DNA of 64,000 nt from Akebia trifoliata (lineage: Eukaryota > Streptophyta > Magnoliopsida > Ranunculales > Lardizabalaceae): positions 32,244,721-32,308,720 of the forward strand of contig CM030708.1 in NCBI GenBank assembly GCA_017979445.1, written 5' to 3'. Each line of letters starts with the position of its first letter. The first letter of the stretch is position 1. Positions 12,970 to 27,900 of this stretch are shown in pieces. The notes below the pieces were generated by a model, which was not told the DNA's origin, did not search any database, and worked only from the letters and a program-made list of their open reading frames with translations. Made by a program: the position numbers and the translations under genes.

Positions 12970-15900
12970 GTCTCTTCATGGCCCTTTTTTTTTCTGGTTA
13001 TTTCTGGCTCTTTAGGAGGTTTTAAGGTGAGTCTTTGTAGGAGAAGAATAAGCTGCTTTAGTGTAGTTCAAAGTCCTCGAACAGTGTTGGGACTTTTATA
13101 CAGGTCCTCGACCTCGTCCTGCTTCACCAGCGTTATTTTCATACGCCCATCAAAATTTAATTTCATTCGGCCCCAAAGGAGGCACCCATAATATATTGTA
13201 ATTGATTCAAATTGATGGGGGCCAATGATTGATGTGATGGTGAATGTTGGCTTCAATACTCTGGTGTGAGTTTTAGTTCTCTGAGATTACCACAAAGAAT
13301 CAGCATATATTTTATCTACATGTGAACGTACACATGTAAATGCTCCTGTATATACATACATGCATATAAAATAATGTTTTGAATTTGTTATAGACTAGTT
13401 ATCCACTAATATTTCTAACCTCTCTCTCTCTCTCTCTCTCTCTCAGGATTACAGTTCGTTTAAGATATTACCCGAAGGACTATGTCCAGGAATTCATGGC
13501 CGAGTCTATTTCATTTTTGCTAAGGAATGCACATGTTGAGCAACTTATAAAAGGTATTACTGCACTGGTTATTTTTATATTCAGTATCAGTGTATCACTG
13601 ATTTATCAGGCTTGGCAAAAAAAAAATATAAAAAAAAATCATCATCTTGAAAGTGCTAGAACCTTAGTTTCGTTAATCTTTGACATCCATGAGACCCAAG
13701 GACACCCATTTAGCTCCCCAATTTACAATCAACACTTTTTCCCTGGAAGGATGCCACTTCACACCAATTAAAGTCTACATGTGTAGATCATTGAAATGTG
13801 TTCAAGGTAGATGGTTCACTATACACTTCATAAAAACTTGGTTCCATTGAAGATCTCTGTTGGAATGCCATACTTCTCTAGGAAAATATGATTGTTTTGT
13901 ACTTTTCGAGTACTCAAAGGAAGGTTGAAGGACTGGAAGGGGGTTGTTCTTCCAAAGGACCACACACACCTACGAACCAAGTGCTTCCTCTGCACAGCCA
14001 ACCAAGTTGATCATAATTTCCAATTGTTTATGCTGATGTGAGCACGGTTTAAATTTTTGTACCGTCTCAAAATGTTTCGGCTGTGAATGAAATATTGAAT
14101 GTTTCGTTGCATCTCTGTCGAGATGTTGCAGATTTTCTCTTGACCTAGACATTAACTCAACATGTGATTTTAAACCTTGGATGTGAGAACTTGGTACTAA
14201 ATGCTTTGGGAACCTAACACACTGAAAAAAATGTGTTCAACCAGTTCTCTTGGCCTCTTTTCACTGCTCATTCAGTACTTAGTTCTATCTCTTGTGCATG
14301 TATGCCATGGTTTCAATTCTCAAGTGATCTCATCTGGGCCAGGATATAACACTCGTGTGACCCAATGCCTTTGCTTACATTGTCTCGGGCCTGGATTATC
14401 CATGCCAACAGCTGGATGATCTGAATCCCAAGTCTTAGTCTTAAAACCGTGGTATATGACACATAATGAGTCTGTTATATTTTACTATTTCCCTATGTTT
14501 TTGAGCTGCTATTTGGGATTTGTTGGAACGTTAAAATGTTACAGGTGTTAAGAAGACCATATTTGAAGTTGCAAAGAAACCGTCAGACGTGAGAAAATAT
14601 GGGGCCAGTGCTTTGCTATGGCATGTTATGAGAGGAACTTCATCAAGGTTTCACTCAAGAGCTGAGCAAGTGCTGCGGTTATTGATGGACAATTCCATTT
14701 TGGGCATTGGTGATAGATTCACTAAAGGCAAGCTCTCATTCTTCTTTAAGGCTTCAATTAGTTGTCAGGTCTATTTCTGAAAATGGATATGTTCATATTG
14801 ATTATTAAGATTTCATTTAATTTATGAACCCACTTTCCATGTCTGGAAAGATTTTAAACCTATAAAATGTAGGAGTAACACCAATTAATTGATAAATTTA
14901 GGCAAAACAATTGAAATGGTTTGGTCATGTGCAATGGAGACTGATAATAGCTCTGTTAGAATGAACGTGCAAGTTTAAGGATCTAAAAGAAAGGGAGGAT
15001 ACCAGAAAGGACGTGGATTGTGGTAATGAGAATGGATATGACATATTTGGACTAATTAAAGACGTTGCTTTGAGGAGAATTTTATGAACATTACTCGTTC
15101 AGCAGAACCAGGTTTTTGTGACGGGGCTTTATTGATATACATATTTTTAACCTCATCTAGTATGTAAATAACACATGACATTGTTTTTACAAGTCTAGCA
15201 TGGGTGAATTCTTAGAAACCTAGAGCCTATTTTTCGAGAAAAAAAATGGTTGATCTCCAAGTATCACATGGTCAATTGACTCTTGCAATCCACGAATTCT
15301 GTTGTATCAGTAACCTCTTTTTCTATTATGGCTCTGAGTGCTTAGCTCTTTTGCAGGTTCAGACACCGTTGTTGAAGTTGTAACCGTAACCTTTCAAATA
15401 TTATGCAAGGAACGCGAGCCCAAGGAGTTGAATTTGATGTGGGATAGCTTATTCGGTGAAATATTTGGCTGTTTAGATAATGGGAGCTTGTTACACTTGA
15501 ATCATCTCTTGTCTATTCTTATTTCTACCATTCAGTTCAGTAATGGGAGCAAACTTTCTGGTGAGCTATAAACCTTCTTTCACTACTTGATTCCATTTTT
15601 TCAATGTTATCCTAGGATTTGTATATTTCTTCTTCATCCAAACTTCATTTTATCGTACTCCTTTAAATGAGCCTGATCATAATTGTAAACAACTACCGAA
15701 ATTGTTTGAATGATTGTTATAATGTTTTGTAACGTTGAGATTATAGTTTGAGCCAAACCTTGTTAATGTTTAAAGAGTTTGTTTTAATCTTTAATTGGGG
15801 GGTGAGGAATAATTTAAGAAATTGAGGTATCATAAGTAAAAGTTGGGGTGCCAATAGCTGATCGCTTTATTTTTTTAAACCTTCTTTTACTAGTTTGACT

Positions 15901-18900
15901 CCGTTTTTTCAGTGTTATCCTAGGATCAGTATATTTCTTCTTCATCCAAACTGATCATTTTATTCGTTCTCCTTTCTCCATTGGTTCTTGTATTGATTAT
16001 TTATTTATTTATTTGAACAGATTACCAACCAATGCTTGGCCTGGCGAGGTCACTCATTCAGAAATTCATCACACCTGGTAGCATGAAGCCAGATGATCAT
16101 ACTTATGAACTTGTTGACAAAGTTTTACAGTTAATGCTCTGCCTTATTGATGTTCTCCTCTGTTCTGGTGATGCATTGGCCATTGAAAGCATTTCTTCGC
16201 AATGGGGTCCTGTATTTGAGGCTACTATATTTGAGCTGAGAAACACGAGGTAAGGCTTTTGAAGAACTCTCTCGGCATCATTACATATTCAATTTCGGTA
16301 GTTTTTTTCCTGACATTTTTTATTTCAATGGCTGGGATTTTCAGTTTGCTGACTTTTATTAAAGAGCTTCTTCTAAAGGATCCTTGTGTAACATATGCCT
16401 TTCGAAGCCATATGTTAAGGTACCATTTACATCCCTGTTACTGATAGCTTTGTGTTGTCCCTTGTCTGTTTTTATTTTATTTTAATGTTTCTTTTTTAAT
16501 TGGATTTCAGTGCGTTAAATTATTTGCTTGACACTTCACCATCATCCGAGGAAGTCATTTATTTGATGCTGACTTTCTATGAGAAACTGCAAGGGAAAAT
16601 GCCATCTTCTTACTGCCTTGATGGAATGTCTGAAGAGAAGGTTTCAAAGATACGTAGTTTCTTTCAGGAATCTATTGCTGCAGCAATAAATGATATTGCA
16701 TATGACGATCCATCAAGTATGTGCTTCAGTGAATCCAAGTTGGCTGTACTTTGGGGGGTTATCTGCTGTTACCCTCATGTTTTGGATGTCCAGGCAAATC
16801 CATCTTCAATTATGGATTTAGTAGATGCACTTGATCTGCTTCCGATCATTGAAGCTGGTAAGATATATATCTTTTCTCTTTTCTGATTATTCTATTATGG
16901 TTTATCACAAAATATGCTTTGGAGGAAATCAGAAGTACCTGGTGTAGAGTGTGAGTTGAGAAACTATATAATATAGACAAAGGAACCTTGTGTCTATCTG
17001 TCAGATAGATTGACCTGTGTTTTTGTAACGACCATTCGACATAAGAAAATCAAAGATCAATAACATGCAAATGCAGGTGGACATGTATCTAGAGTTAGAT
17101 ATTGTACATAAAAGCAAGAAAACCAGTATAAAAGCAAGAAATCAGCTGTCTATGACATGACGTGGTTGTGAGTTGTGACTACATGGATGTATTACGTAAA
17201 ATGTTTTTTACTTCATTATTATTATTATTTTAAATCTTGTCTCTTTAGCTAAAATAATTATTTAAGTTTTTAAATTTATGAAAATTTGATATACATGTAA
17301 TTAAGCCAGGGAGATTTATTAATATTAATCATTTATTAATATTAATCTTTACAGATAATGCCGTAATGGATTCCTCACTACACTTTGTATCTAATGCTAC
17401 ATTTTATTTTTCATGCATTGTTTATAAGAGCTTCTATTAACACACCGACTCTTACTTATAACGCACCAATGTATATGTAGACAACTGTTTAATTTTTGAA
17501 AAGGATTGGTGTGTTATTAGTAAAAGTTGTCGTGCCAATAGAATCTCTCTTAGTTATTATATCAAATTTGAATAAATTAATATATGTATAATATATATTT
17601 ATATATATGTATGTAGATTTATTCTTTTGTAAAAGTAATATTTTGTTTTGGTCCCCATGGGAATGGAAATATTTCAGTTTATTATGTGAAAAACATGAGA
17701 CTCAGTACTGTGTAAACAGGGGACAAAATATTTGAAATTGAGAGCTACTTGGAAAAGTGTGCAAGCATTTATCCGGGCTTTGCAACATAGTTGAACATAA
17801 TCTATACCATTTTATACATGCTTGTTGGTGGGACCCATCTATCGGATGGTTCCCAGGTTAGGAGGTCTTTTGCACAAAAAATCTAAATGTGGATGATAAT
17901 AATGTCTGTCAGAGTGGCTTTTTCTTAAAAAGTATCTTCTGGATTTTACCAAATATTTTGACTGTTCAATGAATGAGATTGATTAAATTGGATTTTCTGA
18001 TTGAGTTGACTTTGCTCAAGATCTCCTGTGTGAGGTCCATTAGATTGTAGGTTCTACCCCTTCCTGTAGACCAGACTTTCTTCGCATTATGGCTGGTAAC
18101 TTATATCACATTCTTTCAGAGAAAGTTGCAGGTGTTCATAAAGGCATATGGCAAAGTCTAGTTGGTGCAACACTTGATTCCTATACTAAATTACATTCAG
18201 ATGAAAAGTCTGGACTCGCTATGACAAAAAGATTCTTGGATCTTGCACAAAAGTACAAATCATCTTCACAAGTTTTGTTTGCTGTGGCTGAATTTTTGGA
18301 TTCTGTGCACGGGTAGGTTGATACCACAAAAGCTGATATATTTTAGACAATGCATTTCTTATTTTATTCACACATCTATTATTTGTTTTATGTATAAAGT
18401 GGCAAATATTGATTCATGCTGACTGCATGGTTCAAAGTTTTGTACCATTTCTAAATTTTCCCATTGAGACATCTTGGTTAAGACTCTATTGACCCTGAAA
18501 TATTGAATGTCTTGGCTATCTTGATCGAATCAGTCTCTAATTTTCTCTTGTTTGAGACATTGTCTTGAGACGAGTTTTCAAATTAATGACTCGTACCATC
18601 TTACCATGATGCAAATGATAGGTCTACATGCGAAGCAGATACTAGAAATAAAACATTTCATCCAGAGCTGGAGGCAGAGAAAGCTATCAAGGCAATACAT
18701 GTCTTTGCTGACAATTTGCACCTTCCTGATAAAATGATTCGTGTTTCAACGCTGAGGATATTGTGCCACTATGAACCTCTAGATCAACTTTTGTCTGCAA
18801 GTGATCAACCCAGTGAAAAGACAGAAGCTTGTCAGCCCTCCAAAATGGATACCGATTGCAATAATGTATGCATTTTAAATCTCTGCTTTTTTTGTTTGTT

Positions 18901-21900
18901 TGTTTCTTGCTGTTGATAGTTCTTTGGGCTGAGCATCTCTGAAACCAGGTTATTCAGCTGCTCCTTTCAATTGAGGTGACTCCACTGTCAGTTTCTACAA
19001 GCAGGACAGTTAATTTGTTAATCTCTAGAATAAAGATGGGCCTTTCTGCTTCAAGGATCTCTGAAGTTTATGTGCCCCTTCTGTTGAATGGGATCATTGG
19101 CATCTTTCATAGGCGGTTTAGCGACATATGGGAGCCTGCATTAGAGTGCCTTGCAATTCTTATTGACAAATATGTTGACCTTGTGTGGGACAGATTTGTT
19201 CAATATTTTGAACATTTTCAATCGGAATTTCTCACCTCTGGCAAGCAACTTGAGAGAGTGGAAGCTGAATCCTCAAGCATTTCAAGTGGTATCATGTCAA
19301 CTCATCTCCTAGTATATCTAGTTTCGTAGCATGCTTTTTTCCTTTGTTTTATGGATTTCAGTGTATTGTTGAATGCTGGTCTCGGGAGATTTTCAAGTTG
19401 GGAAACAGTAATTTTTTTATTTTTTGTTTTTATAGTTATGGGTTTCTTCATCTTATTTGTTCATATAGAGAAGTAATTATATGATTGACACACAGCTAGA
19501 GTTGTACATACTTTTTTTACTTCGTGGCCTCTTTACCACCCTAATTGTTTCTCACGTTCTTTTCCTTTGATGTCTATGTCAGAACCTGAAAATAAGGTGG
19601 GAGTCAGCTATGTTTAGTATCCAAACAACCAAATCAAAATTCATTAGGAATTTCCTTCAAATTTCACATATAGCCAGACATGAAAATTTCCAATTTCAGG
19701 AATTAGAATTTTCTCAAGTCAAAGTTCTAGAATATTTATTTGATTAAGTAATTTATGTTCTAGAATTCAATATTCAATTCCAATTCCAATTCCATGCCTG
19801 CTTTCAAGAGGACCCTTATTGGCATCTTATTTTGTAAGGGAAGAAAATACATAATTTGATTTATAGTTAGTAGCTATCCAATCATTTGATTTATACAATA
19901 GAAGGTTCCAACTTTTCCCATGAATTTGGTTTCAGATTTGGTTGAGTGCTTCAATGCATTTGTAAGTCCCGACTCTGATTGCACACCATCCACAATTGCA
20001 TTGTCTTTGCTGCTGCAATGTCTACAAAAAGTTCTAACCATTTCAGAGTCTCGGAATCGGCAACTTATACGTTTGTTCTTAAATTTTTTGGGCTACGCTA
20101 ATGACGATTTTGTAAGGTACAAGTTACTGGTTCTATGGCTTGGATTGTTCCTTTCTTTTTTATCGTGCATGAATCTTATTTAATTTCTTGAGATCTCACT
20201 CTCGTTTGTTGATCTTCCTTTAATCTCGAGAATGCAGTGTGGGATCATTTAATTCACATTCTTGTAATGGCAAAAAATGGAGAGTGGTTCTTAAGGAGTG
20301 GTTAAACTTGTTGAAACTGATGCGAAATCCCAAGTCTTTATATCGAAGCCAAATTTTACATGAGGTTCTAACAATTAGGTTGGTGTTATTTTGGTATTAC
20401 TGCTATAATGATTCTTGTAAAGCTTCTCCATGACGTTCATTATTTTCAGTTTAAAGCTGGAAAAAGAATAATGCTGAAGTGACCTCAGGCTGGAAGCTCA
20501 TATCACACTTCTTATGTGAAAGTTGATTCCTATCCATTTTCATGTCAAGAAGTGCAATATGAGGTTCCAGCTTGAGGTCACTCCAGCACGACTCCTGGAA
20601 AAATCAGCTGACTCGTGCTTCTAGAATTAATTGGTAAATTCCATCTGATGGTTTTGCCAGGCTTCTTGATGAAAATGATGCCGACATACAGCTTAAGGTT
20701 CTCGATTGCCTATTGAATTGGAAAGATGATTTCTTGCTCCCATATGGCCAGCAACTGAAAAATTTGATCACTTCAAAGAAATTAAGAGAAGAGCTTGCGA
20801 CGTGGACGTTGTCCAAGGAATCTCATCATATTCAAGAGCAACACAGAGAGCAGCTAATTCCCATAGTTGTCCGATTGTTAATACCAAAAGTCAGAAAATT
20901 GAAGACACTTGCTTCACGGAAAGTAAGTTTTGTTTGTTGAACTTGCTCTATTTCTTTTAGGTCATTGGACTTTTAAATTTCAATGTCATTTATTTTTCTT
21001 TGTCAGCATGCGAGTGTACAACATCGAAGGGCAATACTTTGTTTTTTGGCTCAACTTGATGTCAATGAGCTTCCTCTCTTTTTCTCATTATTAATAAAGC
21101 CTTTACAACCTGTATCGAATGGTAGTGAGGATTTCAATAAGTGTTGGAACTCATTTGAAGATTCGACGGAAGGATTTCAAGCATCCGGTGTTGCAAAAAT
21201 TTTCACCGTTGATCATATGACTGAGATTTCATGGAAGAAGAGATACGGGTTCTTGCATGTAATTGAAGATATTTTCAAATCTTTTGATGAATTTCATGTT
21301 AGACCTTTTCTCAATCTATTAATGGGATTTGTTGTCCGAATATTGGCAAGCTGCACTCTGAGCCTTGAGAGCACCAGGTCCAATGGAACTTCTCAACTTG
21401 ATAATCTGTCTAGTGGAGACCTGACCATACACGAGGCGATTGGTGCAAATCCAATGGTAAGGTTTGATTATTCTGAATGTCTCGTGCTTGTATACATCAT
21501 TAATGCTGGTGTTTTAGAACTTATTGGTTGCTGCTTTACTTGTCCAACCCTTTTATATTGCAGTTGTCCAACCCTTCTGTACTGTCTTGAGTTTCAAGGA
21601 CATCTTGTCCTCCTTATCATTAAAAGTTTATTTATCCAAAAAAAGAAGAAGAGTATATAGAAGGGCATAATTGCTCAAGAAAACATAGTTTATGGCGTAG
21701 AACATTTATTATTCTTTTGGAACATGTTCTTTTTTCTCTACTAGTATTGAGTGGTAGAAAAGCGAACAATAATTTTCTTACAAGATGCGGTTTGGTGCAG
21801 ACAAGTACAGCTGTAAAGCAGTTCAAGGATCAGAGATCTTTATGCTTAAATATCATTTCTTTGGTTCTCAATAAGTACGAGGATCATGATTTTGGCTGCG

Positions 21901-24900
21901 CGTTCTGGGATTTATTCTTTACATCTGTGAAGCCTTTGATTGATGGATTCAAGCAGGAAGGTTCTAGTAGTGAGAAACCAAGTTCGTTGTTCTCATGCTT
22001 TCTTGTGATGAGTAGAAGCCAGAAACTTGTCTCACTGTTGAATAGGGAGGAAAGTCTTGTCCCTACTATATTTTCAATTCTGACTGTAAAGAAAGTATCC
22101 AATGCTATTACAGTTTCTGTTCTTAGCTTCATTGAGAACCTCTTGAATCTTGATAATGATTTGGATAATCATGACGACCTTGGAATAAAAAGAGTTGTAT
22201 TGTCTAACCTTGGGGCACTCATCAACAGTTTGCACAGTTTCTATCATTGCGACAATGTGACCCAGAGGTACGCTTTCTTTCAATGTCTTATGCTATTTGC
22301 ATACAAGTATATGACTTATGTGATGATTATCTAATTTGGCCATGTGTTTGCTTTTCTAGTTTTCTGAGATTTGTTTCTCTTTCAAAATTTGTTATGGATT
22401 TTTGTATCTATTCATTCAAATGTGATTCCTTGTTTTTTCCAAGGATGCATGATGTTTCCTAATTAATCTTAAGGGCTGCAGCCTTATTTGCTTCATTTAA
22501 TAGCTTTCATTTATATATTTTTGTACTTAGCTTCATAAAGAGTTTTTTTTTTTTTTTGCTTTCGGTTGCAACTTGCTATCTGTATTTTTCTGCCGGTGTA
22601 TATGTTTGGATGCTGGAAGTTCACCAGTCTCGTGAAAGATCTTAGTATGATACTGTTAATAGGACTGATCTCTGAATTTCAGTTTAGTTTGCCAAGATAG
22701 ACTCTCTTGTTATTGGGTGGTGAAACTTGATTATATTGTTAATGTGGCTACTTTATTTTTCATGTGTATGGTTGTTAATTTGGTGATGAATGTGTTGGAG
22801 CATCTTTCACGTTATCCTCTTTTGACTAACCTTAATTGCTATAATAGGAAATCACACGTAAGGCCTGGAAAGATGGAGCTTAGAATTTTTAAACTATTAT
22901 CAAAGCATATAAGTGACCATCTGGCTGCAAGACAGTTCCTTGATATTGTACTTCCGTTGTTAGGAAAGAAAACTCAGAACTCTGGTGAGAACATTTCAGC
23001 AAATATCACTTATAGTTCCCGTGGAATTATTTTCATGAATCTGTCTAACTCATTTTAGTTGTTCATTGCAGATGAGTGTTTGGAAGTTTTGCATGTCATT
23101 CAAGGGATCTTACCAGAATTGGGTAGTGAAATTACTGGAAAAATTCTAAATGCACTAGGCCCACTTCTTATTAGTGCTGGACTTGATGTGCGATTGTCTG
23201 TTTGTAACCTTTTGGACACTCTTACTGTAAACGATCCCTCTGTAGCCTCACTGGTAACATTCGTCCCTTTAGGTGTTCTCCTTTTTCTTAATGTGCTCCT
23301 GACAAACATCTTTGATATTTTAACTGATACATTGTTACGATCTTCATGTTTCATGATTGAATGCAGGCAAAACTTGTCCGTGAATTGAATGCAATCTGTG
23401 TCTCAGAAATCGATGAACTTGATTATGACACTATTGTTGATGCTTATGCAAAATTTGACAAAGAATTCTTTTCTATAGTCAGAGAAGATCATGCCTTGGT
23501 CATCTTGTCACAATCTGTCTATAATATGTCATCTGAAGAGCTGATTTTAAGGCAAAGTGCATATAGTTTATTTGTCTCATTTCTTCAATTCTCTGCCCTA
23601 ATTTTGGACTCTGAAGCCGGGATTACGTTGGAGGTTGGTCCTTGGTGGACAAAATCATGCATTCAAGGCATTATTAAGAAATTATTTCTGAAGCATATGG
23701 GAGAAGCAATGAAAAAGGAAATTTCCATTCAGAGGGTATCTATCTTGAGACTTAGCAATTTAATTCTCTGAAGCACCTACTATATTTTCTTGGCTAATTA
23801 TCGATGGGTTATAAATTACAGGAATGGATTTCTTTGCTACGAGAAATGGTGTGGACGCTACCTAAAATACCAGCCTTAAATTCTTTGAGGGGTCTTTGCA
23901 GTGAAGATGCAGAAGTAGACTTCTTCAACAATATTCTTCACTTGCAGGTGGGTTTCTTGTGCGTGCCTCCTTTGAAATGTAATTTTTTTTCCCTTTTTCT
24001 TTTTCACAGTTCAATTTTTTTCTTTGTTACAGAAACATAGGAGAGCAAGGGCATTAGCACGTTTCAGGAGTGTCATTGGTGCTGGGAACTTCTCAGAGGT
24101 TCAATTTTCTTTTCCTTAGGACTTCTTAACTTTTTGTTGTGAGTATTCTGTACAATTTACTGAAGTCTCGCTATAACCTGCAGTTCCTCACAAAGAAAGT
24201 ATTTGTCCCGCTCTTCTTCAAGATGATGTTGGATGTACAAGAGGGAAAGGGAGAACATATTAGAGATGCGTGCGTGGAGTCCCTTGCTACTATTACTGGT
24301 CACATGCAGTGGGAGTCATACTATGCATTTTTAATGAGATGCTTTCGTGTGATGACCTTGAAACGGGACAAACAAAAGGTTCTATTGCGGTTAATTTGCT
24401 CTGTTCTGGACCAATTTCATTTTATAGGAGTTTCTATGAACCAAGAGCCACATGATACTATTTGCGAGGTTTCAAATTCTGATGCTATTGGAATGAGTAC
24501 CTCGACCACATTGCGTAGATGCACTAATTCCGCTTACTCCATCGAGATACAAACCTGCCTTAAAAAATCAGTACTTCCAAAGATACAAAAGTTGCTGGAT
24601 GCAGACTCTGAGAAGGTCAATGTTACCATCAATCTTGCTGCACTGAAATTGCTGAAGTTACTACCAATGGACACCTTGGAATCACAACTTCCAAGCATCA
24701 TTCATCGCATTTCTAACTTCCTAAAAAATCGTATGGAAAGTATACGTGACGAAGCCAGATCTGCTTTGGCCGCATGTTCCAAGGTGCTTGGCTTGGAGTA
24801 CTTGCAGTTCATACTAAAAGTCTTGCGAGCCACCTTGAAGCGAGGATATGAACTGCATGTATTGGGATATACTCTTAATTTCATATTGTCAAAGGCTCTT

Positions 24901-27900
24901 CCCAGTCCTGCCACCACAGGTAAGCTGGATTACTGTTTGGAAGAGCTCCTTTCAGTTGCTGAGAATGATATTCTTGGAGATGTCTCTGAGGAAAAAGACG
25001 TTGAGAAGATTGCTTCAAAAATGAAAGAAACGAGGAAGAGTAAATCTTTTGAAACACTGAAGCTGATTGCCCAGAGTATTACGTTTAAAACCCATGCTTT
25101 GAAGCTGCTTTCGCCCGTAAAAACACATCTGCAGAAGCATCTCACACCAAAGATAAAAGCCAAACTCAATAAAATGTTGACCCACATAGCTACAGGTATT
25201 GAGTGCAACCCGTCTGTTGATCAAACTGACCTACTTATCTTTGTTTATGGCCTCATTGAAGATGGGATCGCTGAAGAAACCCTGCAAAATAAGGACTCCA
25301 TAATTGCTAAGCCAAACAAAAAATTCAGTAATGGAGCGACTGTCAAGAGAAATTCTTTGAGCCAAGTTATTAGCTATCAATCACAAAGTTCTCATCTTAT
25401 TACGGTCTTTGCTCTTGGGATACTTCAAAATCGTCTGAAGAATATGAAGTTGAACAAGAAAGATGAGCAATTGTTATCAATGTTAGACCCCTTTGTCAAA
25501 CTTCTTGGAAACTGTCTGAGTTCCAAGTATGAAGATATCTTATCTGCATCTCTGAGATGCCTCGCTCCCTTGTTAAGACTGCCTTTGCCATCCCTCGAGT
25601 CTTTGGCTGATAAGATCAAGACTTTACTATTGGATATTACCCAAAAATCGGGAAATAACAGCAGTCCTCTTGTGCAATCCTGTCTAAAATTGCTCACAGT
25701 GCTCCTGCGAAGCACTGAAATTACACTTGTCAAAGATGAACTACAAATGTTGATCCAGTTTCCTTTTTTTGTTGATCTTGAAAGGAATCCCTCCTTTATC
25801 GCCCTTTTACTTCTAAAGGCCTTTGTTGTCAAAAAGGTGGTAGCCCTTGAGATCTATGATCTTGTCACTCGAGTTGCAGAATTGATGGTAACAAGTCAAA
25901 TGGAACATATTCGGAAGGAGTGTAGCAAAATTTTGTTGCAATTCTTGCTTGGCTATCAACTCTCTGGAGAGCGATTGCAACAACATCTGGATTTCTTGCT
26001 CGCAAATCTGAGGTAAGGATCTGACACTAATCTAGAATGTATTTTTTAGACAAGTTTCAATCAGTCTTATAGCGATTTTTCACAAATTGCAGCTATGAGC
26101 ATTCAACTGGAAGAGAAGCTGTGCTTGAAATGTTACATGCCATTATAATCAAATTTCCGAAAAGCATTGTGGATCAGCAGGCCCAGACATTATTCCTCCA
26201 CTTGGTGGTTTGTTTGGCTAATGATAAGGATAATAAAGTTCGTTCCATGGTTGGTGCAGCAATTAAGCTTTTGATTCGACGTACTAGCCAACATTCACTT
26301 CTTCCCATTTTGGAATATAGTCTGTCTTGGTACATGGGCAAAAAACAAAACTTGTGGTGTGCTGCAGCACAGGTAAAATCACAAAGATGGTTTCATAAAA
26401 TATGTTTGCATAAATCCATATTTTGAATTAGTAGAATTAAGTTTGGTTTTAATATATGCATCATCATTCAAAGAGATGTGAGGTGGTGATATTTTTTCAT
26501 GGGTCAGGTAAGTCGAATATGTTTGAATATCTTTCTTGTTGTGTTTTATGTATGACACCTTTGAAATATGTTTCTCCAGGTCTTAGGGCTATTGGTTGAA
26601 GTTTTGAAGAAAGACTTTCAGAAACATAACAATAATGTGTTGCTGGTGGCCAAAAACATTTTGACGTCTTCTCTTGATGTTATAAATGAACGACCAGATT
26701 ATTCTAATGAAGCTATGATTCCATTCTGGAAAGAGGCTTATTACTCTCTTGTTATGTTGGAGAAGATTTTTCTTCAGTTCCCAGAATTGTACCTTGAAAA
26801 AGATCATGAGGTATGACTCAATTGCTTCAACCCCTTATAAATTGTCTGCAATTGGTCTCACTCGTGCAAGGAATTTTGGTTCAAAGTTTTATCTCTGTGT
26901 GTCCATGTTATTTTGTTGTGGTGTTTTAATATTAAAAATGGTACTGTAGCTAGAACATTAGTTTCTAACCTAGTTTTGAAAATGATTCTTTTTCTTTACC
27001 TGAGAAGGTATGATAAAGAAGGTGAACTACACAGAAACATTGCTGAAAATTTAAGATAACGAGTTCCTATATCCTCATTTTTTTTTTCAATCCAGGATAT
27101 TTGGGAAGCAATATGTGAGCTCCTGTTGCATCCACACATGTGGCTACGTACTATATCTAGCCGTCTTGTGGAGTCATATTTTGCAGAAATATCGAAGCCT
27201 AGGAAAGAAAATAGTGAAAAGTTGAAGTCCGAGACTTCGCTGCTCATGAAGCCTAGTAAACTTTTCGCAATAGCTGTCTCCTTCTGTTGCCAACTTAGAG
27301 TACAACTAACTGATGACGCAACACGCAACCTCATCACAAAGAATCTTAGCTTCACAATATGTAATTTGCATTCATTTGCGGGACAAAGAGAAGGCATGGA
27401 TCCACGAGAATTCTGGTCCTCGCTTGAATTGCAAGAACAAGACCATTTTGTCAAGGCTTTTCAATTGCTTGGTTCGAGTAAAGGAAGAAGCATCTTAGCA
27501 TATCTTACTGGTGGTGTAAATGGTCAAAATGATCAAGAGATTGTCGAGGATCTTCAATCGTTGCTTGTCTCACCTTTGCTTAAGAGAATGGGAAAGGTGG
27601 CTCTTCAAATGGAGGATAATCAGGTAGAGAATTAATCTCCTCTAATACTGATTTCTATGCCTTTGTAAGAAATATATATTTTTTTTACCCATTTTAAATG
27701 TCTGATGATATTGCATCTCATGAATGCAGATGAAGATTGTTTTCAACTGCTTTGATGAGATTTCATCTAAAATCAGTAAAGAGGGTTGTGAGTACTATGC
27801 GATTCACATGCTTCTACCCTTATATAAAGTATGTGAAGGATTTGCTGGGAAAATTGTTGCAGGTCAGTTTGCTTTCCACATAAAGTTGTATGAGCATGCT

